Shown: positions 47,306-57,003, counted from the first letter of the stretch. The stretch: DNA of 64,000 nt from Jacaranda mimosifolia (GCA_018894105.1 CM032119.1:11115246-11179245), one strand, 5' to 3'. Made by a program: numbers and translations. The notes: generated by a model not told the origin, from the sequence alone.

Positions 47306-48433
47306 ATATATCTTTTCTCTCCATTATCATTATTATTATCTCTCTACACTTATAACGTACTAAACCCAATATAATCATTATTTTTTAAAAAATTTATCTA
47401 AATGCAAACTCATTTTCACTAATTATTTCTTTAAATTTTAAAAATAATAAAAATGAAAATAAAATATAATTAAAAATCGATGTTTTAGTGACTTTGATAA
47501 GTAATAATTTTTTTCTCTATTTTTTATTTCTCTCTCCAGTCTGTCAAACTCCACTTTTATTTTATCTTCTCAAACTTTTGTGCGTTTCCAAAACCTCGTA
47601 AGTATTTATTTTCTCTCCCCATTAACTTATTTCAGTTTATTGATTTATCATATTTTTATTTTGTATTTATTTGTATAAATTTCAATATATAAAATAAAAA
47701 CTCATGGTAAAATAAATAAATAAATAATCATTTAATAAATAATTATGCACACAAATATATACAATTCACTTAACAATTCGTGTTTAATTGAGTCGAGCTA
47801 ATCCATGCTCGAGTTTTCATCATATCGTACATTCAATCAAGTAAAAGAAAATTAGATATCCAAGAAGATGCCATTCTTTGGCATGCAAGACTTGTTCATA
47901 TCTCTAAGAATAGGATGAGCAAGTTAGAAGCTCTCGAAGTACTAAATGTTAGTGGCATTGAGGACCTTCTTACTTGTGAATCTTGTTTAAAGGAAAAAAG
48001 GACCAAAGCTTCTTTTGTAGGACAAATGGAGCGCTCATCAAGCCTCTTGGATTTGATCCATACGGACATTTGTGGAACACTAAGAGTTAGTGGGAAATGA
48101 GGATATTCCTACTTCATCACCTTCACTACTGACTTTAGTCGGTACGGACACATATTTCTTATGAAGAACAAGTCCGAAGCTATTGAAAAGTTCAAAAAGT
48201 ATAGGAATGAAGTAGAAAAGCAATTGGGGTTGAGTATTAGAGCTCTTTGATTAGATCGAGGGGAAGAATACTTTTGAGTACCGAATTCTTGGATTATCTA
48301 AAGGAGAATGGGATTCTCTCTCAATGGACTCCATCCGGCACACCCCAACACAATGGAGTAGCCAAAAGGATAAACCGTACCTTGTTGGACATGGTACATT
48401 CCGTGATGAGCTTTTTTGATGTGCTAATATCCT

Positions 48434-48810
48434 TTTAGGGATACACCTTACTTACGGCGGCAAAGCTACTAAATATAGTACCTTCAAAGTTGGTGCCCAA
48501 GATACCATATGAGATATAGCATGGCAAAGCACCCTCTTACCATTATCTTAAGGTTTAGGGATCTCCCACCTACGTGAGACGGACAGTGGGAGATAAGTTG
48601 GATAGTAGATCCACCTTGTGCAAGTTTGTGGAATACCCTAGAGAGTCTATAGGTTACTACTTTTATGATCCCTCGAAACAAAAGGTGTTTGTCTCGAGGA
48701 AAGCCTACTTTATAGAAAAATAATTTCTATTAGATAGAAATGACGTTGTTGTTGAACTTGATGAAGTTCAAGATGATCATGAAATCTCACAAGCGGTGGA
48801 AACAAACGAG
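48434..48810 (+). repeat. 377-bp duplicated copia segment, copy 1
   Basis: TTTAGGGATACACCTTACTT through GTGGAAACAAACGAG. It repeats almost identically at 49260-49636, offset 826 bp. Confidence 0.92.
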
Positions 48811-49259
48811 CAAGTGAATCCTTATACACAACCTCTATGTAGGTTGGACCAAATCAAGAAGCAACCCAAAAGGTTCGGATTCTTTCATGAGATGGGCCAA
48901 TCAAATGATGATCCGAAGACCTATGAGGAAGCTATGTTGGACATAAATTCGGGATGTTGGCTTGAAGCATGAGATCCGAAATGCACTCCATGTACTCAAA
49001 CAAAGTATAGACTTTGGTAGATCCAGCAAAAGGAATAGTTCCCATTGGTTGCAAGTGGATCTATAAGTGAAAACTTGGAATAAATGGAGAAGTGGTGACT
49101 TTTAAGGCACAACTAGTAGCAAAGGGTTACACTCAAAGACCCGTTATCGATTTTGAGAAAACCTTTTAACCGGTCGCTATGCCTAAGTCCATTTGGATTC
49201 TACTTGCCATAGCCGCATATTATGACTATGAGATATGCCAAATGGATGTGAAAACCACA

Positions 49260-49636
49260 TTTAGGGATACACCTTACTTATGGCGGCAAAGCTACTAAAT
49301 ATAGTACCTTCAAAGTTGGTGCCCAAGATACCATATAAGATATAGCATGGCAAAGCACCCTCTTACCATTATCTTAAGGTTTAGGGATCTCCCACCTACG
49401 TGAGACGGATAGTGGGAGATAAGTTGGATAGTAGATCCACCTTGTGCAAGTTTGTGGGATACCCTACAGAGTCTATAGGTTACTACTTTTATGATCCCTC
49501 GAAGCAAAAGGTGTTTGTCTCGAGGAAAGCCTACTTTATAGAAAAATAATTTCTATTAGATAGAAATAACGTTGTTGTTGAACTTGATAAAGTTCAAGAT
49601 GATCATGAAATCTCACAATCGGTGGAAACAAACGAG
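49260..49636 (+). repeat. 377-bp duplicated copia segment, copy 2
   Basis: It differs from copy 1 at only a handful of positions (for example TTACTTATGG for TTACTTACGG). It ends in AACGAG, where 54 bases of unplaced sequence lead back to the host Tat element. Confidence 0.92.
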
Positions 49637-49690
49637 GTACATTAAAGAATGGTTCTTTGATTGCCCAAGGTACATTAATAAATGGATTGT

Positions 49691-50060
49691 ACATACTTGA
49701 CCCCTCGGGTGACGAACTAGACTTTGCCTTGAAATTGTAATTTCAAGTAACAAACAATGAAGCGGAGTACGAGGCTGTTATAGCCGCTTTGAGAATGGCA
49801 AGAGAGATGAAAATCAAGGACCTCGTTATATACACAGACTCTCAACTTATAGCCAACCAGTTTGATGGCACCTATAAAGCAAGGGAAGAAACTATTAAGA
49901 AGTATTTAGAAAAAGTGAGAAGTCTGGTGGACCAACTGGAAAGGGTGCAGATGGTGCAGATGGTGCAGATACCGAGGACTGAAAATAAAAGAGCTGACTC
50001 TTTATCAAAATTTGCCAACATGATCAGTGGGTTAAGAACTCGAAAGGTAACAATAGTTAC
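49691..50060 (+). pseudogene. Archaeal-type RNase H of the second Tat element, rest of the domain
   Basis: It resumes as VYILDPSGDELDFALKL-like text, TAA, then QVTNNEAEYEAVIAALRMA (Glu), LVIYTDSQLIANQFDG (Asp) and TENKRADSLSKFANM (Asp). Together with the Asp at about 47270 the full DEDD set exists, but the domain is split by 2.4 kb and one stop. Confidence 0.85.
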
Positions 50061-50089
50061 GACAGAAGAACCCGCGATCTGCAATCATA

Positions 50090-51371
50090 AAAACTCTTGG
50101 AAAGAGGTTATGGTCGCGGAGGTAGATAGGTCGGGGCGTGACCAATGGAAATTGGAGATGATGTCCTATCTGAAGGATGGAACCCTGCCACAAGAGCTGA
50201 CGGTAGCCAGAAGAATTCAGAGACAGGCCTCAAGGTTCACAATATGGAGAGGTGAGCTGTACAAGAAATCATATGGAGGGTCGCTTTTGAGTTGCCTTGA
50301 AGCAAGTCAAATAGAGTACGTCTTAAGAGAAATACATGAAGGAAGTTGTGGCAACCACTCGGGTGGTTGTGCATTAGCCCAAAAGGTCGTACAACAGGGA
50401 TATTTTTGGCCAACTCTGGTTAAAGACGCTGCCGAGTTTGCTAAAAAGTGTAAGGAATGTCAGCTTTATGCCAATTTGATCCACAAACCTGGTGCAGAAT
50501 TGAAACCGATAGCTATCACCTACCCGTTCGACATGTGGGGTATAAACATCGTGGGGTCGTTTCCCCCGGCCAGAGGAAATGAGAAATTTGTCATTGTCAC
50601 GGTGGAATATTTCAGTAAATGGGTCGAAGCTAAAGCTGTGGTTAAAATATCAGAGATAGAGGTTATGAACTTTTTGTGGAAAAATATTGTATGCCGTTTT
50701 GGGATACCCAGGATCCTCATCTCGGATGATGGGGTGCAATTCCAAGGTATAAAAATTTTAGATTGGTGCAAAGAGATGAAAATACAACAGAACTTCACAT
50801 CTGTAGGGCACCCCCAGGCCAACGGCCAAACGGAGAAGACAAATCAAACCCTCTCAGACAATATGAAAAAGAGGTTAGATGGTGCGAAAGGAGCATGGTT
50901 AGACGAGCTGCCTGGGGTGTTATGGGCATATAGAACAACCCCAAGAGTTCCCACGGGTGAGACGCCGTTCAACATGGTGTATGGGTCGGAAGCAGTTATT
51001 CCCGTCGAGATCGGGATGGAGACCCTCAGAGTTCCCGAGTTCGACCATGAGAACAATGTTGAGGATAGGGCGTTTGATTTAGATGTAATTTAGGAGGTTA
51101 GAGACGAGGCGGCGAGAAGAATGATGTTGCAAAAAAGACAGATGGTAAGAGCTTATAACAAGAAAGTGAAGGCAAGGAGTATGGAGATAGGAGACTTAGT
51201 TTTAAAGAAGGTCGAAGTATCCCGACATGTGGGCAAGCTGGATCCAAACTAGGAAGGACCTTTTAAAGTCGTGAAGATAACAAAGAATGGAGCATACAAG
51301 CTGCAGACACTAGGCGGGAAGGATCTTCCCCAACCATAGGGAATACAGAATCTGAAAAAGTTCTATGCTTG
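50090..51371 (+). pseudogene. Integrase of the second Tat element
   Basis: A long uninterrupted frame (to 51091) contains the zinc domain EIHEGSCGNHSGGCALAQKV and FAKKCKECQLYAN; the core WGINIVGSFPPARGNEKFV, where the first catalytic Asp (family WGMDIVGPF) is Asn; ISDDGVQFQG with the second Asp; and ANGQTEKTNQTL with the Glu. It goes on to LWAYRTTPRVPTGETPFNMV, stops at TAG 51091, and the C-terminal domain follows (YNKKVKARSMEIGDLVLKKV, GPFKVVKITKNGAYKLQ) to LKKFYA at about 51371. A tandem tri-peptide slip (VQM repeated) lies near 49948-49965, upstream of this feature. Inactive because of Asp-to-Asn and stops. Confidence 0.9.
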
Positions 51372-51509
51372 AACGTGCTATCTCATATGTTTTTAAAATT
51401 ACTATATGACAAGCGTGACTTGTGTATCCTCAACATGTAACTTAGGCATGAGTATATATAAGTCACCATTTTTTGCTTAATTATTGTGGCAGGTCGTGCA
51501 ATACAAAGG

Positions 51510-51850
51510 ACCTGAAAAAGGTCGGAAAACCTCCAAGTACATCTTATAACAAGAAGACCTGAAAAAGGTCAGAAAATCTCCAAGTACATCTTATAACAGG
51601 AAGACCTGAAAAAGGTCGGAAAACCTCCAAATACATCTTATAACAAGAAGACCTGAAAAAGGTCAGAAAATCTCCAAGTACATCTTATAACAAGACCTGA
51701 AAAAGGTCGAAAAACTTCCAAGTACATCTTATAACAAGACCTGAAAAAGGTCGAAAAATCTTCAAGTATATCTTATAACAGAAAGACCTAAAAAAGGTCG
51801 ATAAATCTCCAAGTGTATTTAAAAACTTGAAGGCCTGAAAAAGGTCGAGT
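51510..51850 (+). repeat. Tandem array, about eight units of 44-47 bp, each with a hairpin
   Basis: Units start at about 51510, 51557, 51603, 51650, 51694, 51738, 51785 and 51832 with GACCTGAAAAAGGTCGG, followed by AAAACCTCCAAGTACATCTT and ATAACAAGAA. Within each, GACCT and AGGTC are inverted around a GAAAA loop. The array lies between pol and the antisense gene. Confidence 0.92.
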
Positions 51851-52088
51851 AACCCGCTAAACGATATGCACGTGAATATAAGCATGGGGTAGTATAAATT
51901 CCATAGACACTTGGCATGAAATGAATAAGAACAATGAGAACCAAAGTTAGAATTTTCATTTAGTATTTCATAGTAACGTCATAAGTGACAAAAAAAGATA
52001 AGGTAAGTCGACCATTGGTACAATTATCTATCAGAACAGGTCGACACCAAACCAAAAGACAAAAAATCCAAAAGAATTAAGAATGGTC

Positions 52089-54491
52089 CTACGGGGCAGG
52101 AGTTGCTTCTGAAGGACCAGCTTCGTTGGATGGTGGGACTTTGCCAATGTCTGGTTCAGAAGGGGCCCCATCTACTGGGTTCATTGCCCCTCGAAGTATG
52201 TATCCAAACTCCTCCTTAGAGAGGTCGGGGAAAGGAAAGTCTGGATAATCCAAAAGGTCTTCGGTCTTGCTGGGGTCGAGTAGATCGACATCAAAGTCTT
52301 CCTTCAATCCTCCGAGCTTCTCTAGTTGGGACTGGCACTTGAAAAAGTTGTCGATCCCCTCCATACTGGCTTTTTGGGCCACCGCCAGGGTAAAGGACTG
52401 AGACTGTACAAAGTCCTTCACCCCAACATGTCGGGCATCGTAGAGTTTCTTCTTAAAGAGATCTGAGGTCGGATATTCCTCCAACCATTTCTTGTGCCCT
52501 GATTCGAACTCGGACTTCTTAACGACCTCCAGCTGCGAAGATACTTTCTTAAGATGGTCCTATGATGAAGACAGCTCGACCTTGATGCGGTCGATCTCTT
52601 TCTTCAGTAGCTCAACTTGTTTGTTTCTTTCAACATCGACGGAATCGCGAGCTACCATCTCTTTCTTCAAATTGTCGATCTCTTCCTGCAGATCGGCGAC
52701 TTGAGCATCAGCAATTACCTAACGATAGCGGAAGAAGGTGCATTGAAGGGCTACCTGGCAAACGAAGGCGGCAGCCTGAAATGGAATCGAGGCAAAAACG
52801 TAAATTAAGATCTACGAAAGAATTTAAGTTAATAGAGACAAAGGTCAAAATTTAAGGGAAATTTACCTGCATAAAGTTATGCGCGAAATACTCCTCGGCC
52901 AAGGAAAAATGCATCGACATCAGCAAGGCTTGGTCCTGCTCGCGTAGCATATTTTGATAAAGGTCGTAAGATTCGCCCCCGACCTCGCTACCCAAGATCG
53001 AAGTAATGTTGGCAGTCGGTCGAGGTACCGTAGCATTCTGGTGGGCAGCAAAGCTCAAAGATTCTAGTCTGCGAGTCAGGTGGCATGCCCCCTCCAAGGC
53101 CTCATTCCCAGAAGGAGGAACAATTTGAGGCGGGGGAGTGGTCTTCGAAGAAGGAGCTTCCGAGATGATGAAGGAACCAGTACCGCGGCGGCATTTGATG
53201 CTAATGGTCGGACCGTCGGACGATGTAGAGCGACTATCCAATGAGTGTGCCGCTCCTACCTTTTTCTTCCCTTTGTCAATCGTAGGGTTCTCGGCAAGAT
53301 CACTAGTAATCAGGTCCACGACAGCCAAGTCTTCAGAGGTCGGTAGAATAGTTCGAAGATGTGAGGGGTCCAGAGGGGCTATATCGGTGGTATGCTGAGA
53401 GGTCGCACCTGTTGAAGCTAGGACCGTATCCTCGGAAGGGTTTACAAGTGCAGAACCCTTATCCAGAATTCCAGCAGATGCCCCCTCATCCCTTCTGCGT
53501 TTCTTGGCTGCGGCGATCTCAGCTTTCTTCTGCTTCATGAGATTCGCGGTCATTGCCTTTAAAGCCATCATCTCTGTAGAAAAAGAACAAGTAAGAATAA
53601 AGTTAGGAGGTGAGGATAAAAGGAAGAAAAGCCATAATTACCAAACGTCTTCCGAGGTCAAAGCCTAGCAGGGGAAAGATCGGCGAGCTTGAGAGTCTCC
53701 TCGCTGAACAAGGTCTGGAAGTCGAACCAGTCGGCAGTTAAGAGCTCGTCAACGAAGCCTTCGTCCCAAGAAAGCTCATTGTCTGAGGAGAAGGTCGGTT
53801 TGTCGTCTCGCCATTCACGGGGGACATTCCAAGGATTATGCGGTGGAGCTTCGATGTAGACCCACTTGTTACGCCACGAGCCGGCGGAGCTCAGAAGGTT
53901 AGTAAGAAATTTAAAGTTCTAACAGGCCGTTACGTAGTAAAAGCCCCGATCTCCCGATCGGGTTGAAGGATTGACATGGAAAAGGTGCCAAAAGTTCACA
54001 AAAGAGGGTTCGACGTTAAAGTATCGCATAATAATGATGAACCCTAGGATGTTGTGAATTGAATTAGGTACTAATTGAGTAGGACAAACCCCTAAGGTCC
54101 TAATAATGAGGGCCACGAGTTCGGATATCGAAAATCGCAGCCCGACTTCTAGAATTGGTAAATGGAAGGCTAAACAATTTGGGGGAGGTCGATACATTTT
54201 CTGCCCAGCTTGAGGCATTATTATTCTATAGCTATTTGGAATAAAGAATTTACTACGAAGAGAAGAGAAAACTTTGGGACCTATTTTACTAGGAGCATTA
54301 AGAGGGTCAGTTTCATCGTTGGGATCGACAGAAAAAGGGTGCGATGTCCCGATGTCACGACTATTCTGTTCAGAACTTGAGGACGAGGAGGAAGAAGAAG
54401 ATGAAGTATCTGTGTCCCTTCTTGGAACCACCCTTGGAAGGGGGGAAGGAGACGGAGAAGGTAAAAATGGGGGTTGAGAACTCCCGGCCAT
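52089..54491 (-). pseudogene. Antisense gene of the Tat element (Transposase_28 / 'putative gypsy type transposon' family), three exons
   Basis: Exons are 54491-53642, 53573-52867 and 52775-52089; the introns (68 and 91 bp) have GT donors (G|GTAATTATGG; GCAG|GTAAATT) and AG acceptors (TTCTACAG; ATTTCAG). The phases join cleanly to 748 codons. Exon 1 has a Ser/Pro-rich start (MAGSSQPPFLPSPSPSPLP), a run of 11 serines, and the conserved domain with FHLPILEVGLRFSISELV, LGVCPTQLVPNSIHNILGF and WRNKWVYIE. Exon 2 has basic KKAEIAAAKKRRRDE; exon 3 a coiled coil (LQEEIDNLKKEMVARD) and an acidic tail. In-frame stops lie at 53921, 53660, 52721 and 52562. Such antisense genes are known between pol and the 3' LTR in some Tat elements; their function is not established. 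Confidence 0.85.
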
Positions 54492-54861
54492 GAGACAGAT
54501 CAAACGAATAAAGAAAATAATAATAACAGCAATATACTCAAATAAATGGCACGAAAAACAAATCCAGCAGTCTATAAATCGATACCTACTTGCCAAACTC
54601 TGTCGCCAGATGGAAGATATGGCTACAAGTGCATAGGTCGAAGGGTCGAAGGACATCTCGCGCGGAAAGTGGGGTTTCACGATCTAGTGGAACGATATAC
54701 AGGCAATAGAAATGAAGGAAAGAATGAGGACTGGAGTTACATATTTATAAGGGGTAAATCCTCGGAATGCGTGAGAAGATCTAACGATCCGCATTAAGAG
54801 ACTTTTGGGATCAACGGTGTGGATCAACTCCTTCATTTATTACCGCTTCCATCATAAATGA

Positions 54862-54878
54862 AAAGGTTGGGGGGAAAA
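54862..54878 (+). other. Polypurine tract of the second Tat element
   Basis: AAGGTTGGGGGGAAAA directly precedes the 3' LTR start TGGAATGG; it would prime plus-strand DNA synthesis. Confidence 0.8.
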
Positions 54879-55271
54879 TGGAATGGTGGAATTATTGAAA
54901 GACAGAAATGCCCTCAAACTTGTTTACAAATTCAAAATGGCCTTTAGATTCGCGTCTTTTTAAACGGGGCAACCCGGTCACTGACCCGGACAAATCTCAA
55001 CCGTTGGCATCAGCCACATGTATGATCAAGAAGATGGACACTTGGACCAAATAGTACCCCATCAGCTGAACCGTCAACTATAAATACCCCCATCATTTAT
55101 TGCCATAAGGGATCTTAGTCAAAAAGATAATACAAATTTACTCTCCCACCTCACGACCTTAACCCCAGCACCAAGCGTCCTTCTTCCCAAGAAACACTTA
55201 CCCAAGCTCCCATCTTTGGTGGACCTTCCGACCATCGATAAATATATTGATTGTCATTTCTTGCGACATCA
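54879..55271 (+). repeat. 3' LTR of the second Tat element
   Basis: TGGAATGGTGGAATTATTG to TTGCGACATCA. It lacks the 'ACCACCCGACCCGG' duplication seen near 43400 in the 5' LTR. Confidence 0.93.
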
Positions 55272-55330
55272 AGTTGGACTTGTCAATCATGTGATCGGTC
55301 ATCTTATCCACTTCGAGATTCATGAAGATA

Positions 55331-55510
55331 TCAAGCTTCAAAGCAATTCAATTCATCATCAAATTCCGGTGCAAACCAAGGGGCTGATACTGCTCCCTCC
55401 TTTGAATACTTGGGCTTCCTCAATTGCTTTTGGCTTGGATCATTAATTTTCCTTGAGTCGTCGGCAGATTTTAGAGGAGAAGAAGGCGATGCCCTGACTG
55501 AGAATCCCAT
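55331..55510 (-). CDS. Candidate small host protein (59 residues), unknown
   Basis: The minus-strand ATG at 55510-55508 opens a 59-codon frame beginning MGFSVRASPSSPLKSADDSR, continuing with basic RKPKYSKEGAVSAPWF and ending APEFDDELNCFEA, TGA. The ATG lies 5 bases after a good acceptor (TCGTTTCTGCAG, ending at 55516), so an upstream 5' UTR exon is likely; a donor AAG|GTACAT-like site is near 55638 and a TATA box near 55750. The frame is also open upstream of the ATG. The PWFAPEFD...NCFE ending feels like a conserved plant motif, but I cannot name the family. The sequence shows none of the decay seen in the transposons. The second Tat element sits 55 bp downstream of the stop codon. Confidence 0.5.
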   Translation of the reverse strand: MGFSVRASPSSPLKSADDSRKINDPSQKQLRKPKYSKEGAVSAPWFAPEFDDELNCFEA

Positions 55511-55749
55511 CAACTCTGCAGAAACGACATCTAATGAACTAAATATCAAGTAATTCATGATCAAATATGACTCTGATGATCATTACTGTATATATATATA
55601 TATTGTCGAATATTGACTTAAGCCTTGCAAGAATGTACTTTCTTTCTACTGTTTTTCTGATGAAGTGGGAGCAAAGAACAATTAATTTGTACAGAAGAAG
55701 GCGATCGGAAGACAGCAGATGGATAGTATTGGAAGGCTGTTGGGACGGA

Positions 55750-55758
55750 TTTATATAG
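55750..55758 (-). promoter_or_regulatory. Putative TATA box of the small gene
   Basis: On the minus strand TTCTATATAAATCCGTCCCA is followed by about 110 bases of C/T-rich leader-like sequence without ATG, then the proposed intron. Suggestive only. Confidence 0.4.
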
Positions 55759-55995
55759 AATAGCGGCTTATTCTCAGACAGCAGACAGTAGTATGCGCTG
55801 GAATCATGTCAATTGCTAGGATGGAAACAAACACTGCAACTGCTGTCTGCATGCTTCTCTTACTATAAAAAGTAAACGCCAGCTAATTGACTTTTTTATA
55901 AAAATATTGTAAAAAAAAAAAAAATTACAAAAATATGGCACTATTCACGACTTTTACATTTTTATAGTAAGTTGCAGTCTGTAACTGCAACTTTC

Positions 55996-56041
55996 AACAG
56001 TATCACTGTTCATTGCTACAGTAATGAACAGTGATACTGTT
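55996..56041. repeat. Perfect 19-bp inverted repeat, 8-base loop
   Basis: AACAGTATCACTGTTCATT and AATGAACAGTGATACTGTT flank GCTACAGT. It lies just outside the recognisable left TIR of the large MULE and may belong to the end of that element. Confidence 0.9.
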
Positions 56042-56052
56042 CAAAATAATTT

Positions 56053-56056
<4 letters not shown>

Positions 56057-56091
<35 letters not shown>

Positions 56092-56317
56092 ATAAATTAT
56101 TTTAGGGTTTGTTCTCCTATATTTTGAAAAAATATTTTTTAGCCCCCAAAAATATTTTAAAATGCACTACATTCTTCAATTTTTTTTCCAAAATACTCTG
56201 ATTTTTTATCAAAAAAATTCTATTATAATGCATCCAAAAATCCTACACCCCAAAAATTACACCTATCATCTCATTTTCTGATTACATCTTGCATATCAAC
56301 CATTCATTTCTTCGCTT
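56057..56317. repeat. Left terminal inverted repeat of the large MULE
   Basis: It begins with (TG)17 then CATAAATTATTTTAGGGTTT and TGTTCTCCTATATTTTGAAA, and runs to CATTCATTTCTTCGCTT. Its reverse complement matches 63729-64000 closely, including the microsatellite. Confidence 0.92.
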
Positions 56318-56485
56318 ATATATACATATGTATACACACACATATATTTTACATATATAAAAATATTAAAATTTTGCCTTTTAAAAAATTCTAAGACTTA
56401 TATTTACCGAAAAAATATTTAATGTAATAATTAATTAAAAATACTAAATGCCTTATTAATTTTTTTAAAAAGTTATTCTAAATTT

Positions 56486-56896
56486 TTATAAAGGTACATC
56501 ACTAACTAATAAAGCTATCTCACTAACTAATAAAGCTATCTCACTAACGAATAAAGTTATATCACTAATTAATAAAACTAACTCACTAACTAACAAAGCT
56601 ATCTCACTAACTAATAAAGCCATCTCACTAATTAATAAATTTATCTCACTAAGTAATGAAGCTATCTCACTAATTAATAAAGCTATCTCACTAGCTAATA
56701 AAGCTATATCACTAACTAATAAAGCTATCTCACTAAGTAAAGATATCTCACAAACTAATAAAGCTATCTTACTAACCAATAAAGCTATCTCACTAACTAA
56801 TAAAGCTATCTTACTAACTAAAACTATCTTCTCAACAATAACCATATGAGACGAGAAGACAACGAGCACGTCGCATTGATGAAGTTTGAAATGCAC
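56486..56896 (-). other. Tandem 21-bp array with an open frame of seven-residue repeats
   Basis: About 16-17 copies of TCACTAACTAATAAAGCTATC (plus strand) lie at 56496-56825. On the minus strand this is open for 136 codons and reads SEIALLV-type heptads (IALLVSEIALLVSKIALLV). The first 23 residues (MHFKLHQCDVLVVFSS...) come from the antisense of the duplicated transposase tail. With a leucine/isoleucine pair in each heptad it could form a coiled coil or membrane helix, but it may equally be a repeat that happens to lack stops because 21 is divisible by three. Confidence 0.45.
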
Positions 56897-57003
56897 AACA
56901 AGGCCCTGGAAGACTCAATACCTAGCGCTTTTGTATGATGTCTTTGTAATTTATGTGTCTATTTTTTAGTACTTATTATTGTGCAAGTTCATTGTTACAT
57001 ATT
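56855..57003 (+). repeat. Inverted copy of the transposase gene 3' end
   Basis: GACAACGAGCACGTCGCATT, GATGAAGTTTGAAATGCACA and onward to TTGTTACAT match the reverse complement of about 59647-59790 with scattered substitutions. The match covers the last codons of the transposase (RQRARRIDEIRNAQ) and its 3' UTR. Confidence 0.85.

Larger units (their letters stand above)
47306..49690 (+). mobile_element. Foreign insert with copia integrase/reverse-transcriptase fragment
   Basis: The left 550 bp is AT-rich and unrecognised. From about 47860 it reads as a Ty1/copia pol relic: HARLVHISKNRMSKLEAL, CESCLKEKRTKASFVGQM, LLDLIHTDICGTLRVSGK, FITFTTDFSRYGHIFLM, GTPQHNGVAKRINRTLLDMV, then KVFVSRKAYFIEK and KTYEEAMLDINSGCW. 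It reaches the start of reverse transcriptase (PIGCKWIYK-like, then QLVAKGYTQRP and CQMDVKTTF) before a duplicated integrase segment intrudes at 49260. No LTRs and no target duplication could be identified, so it may have arrived by DNA repair or template switching. Confidence 0.75.
43299..55271 (+). mobile_element. Second Tat-lineage Ty3/gypsy element with antisense gene and nested insertion
   Basis: LTRs at 43299-43703 and 54879-55271 are near-identical in most of their length and are flanked by AGTTG on both sides (43294-43298 and 55272-55276), a perfect 5-bp target duplication. Internal order: primer-binding site, gag, protease, reverse transcriptase, RNase H, archaeal-type RNase H, integrase on the plus strand, then a 47-bp tandem array and an antisense three-exon gene, then the polypurine tract. 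About 2.4 kb of foreign copia sequence lies in the second RNase H. Confidence 0.93.

Noticed and set aside
51510..51850. Regularly spaced repeats resembling a CRISPR array
   Set aside because: The units are contiguous, near-identical over their full 44-47 bp with no unique spacers, and sit inside a plant retrotransposon.
56486..56830. Second CRISPR-like regular repeat
   Set aside because: It is a simple 21-bp tandem repeat without spacers, inside a MULE.
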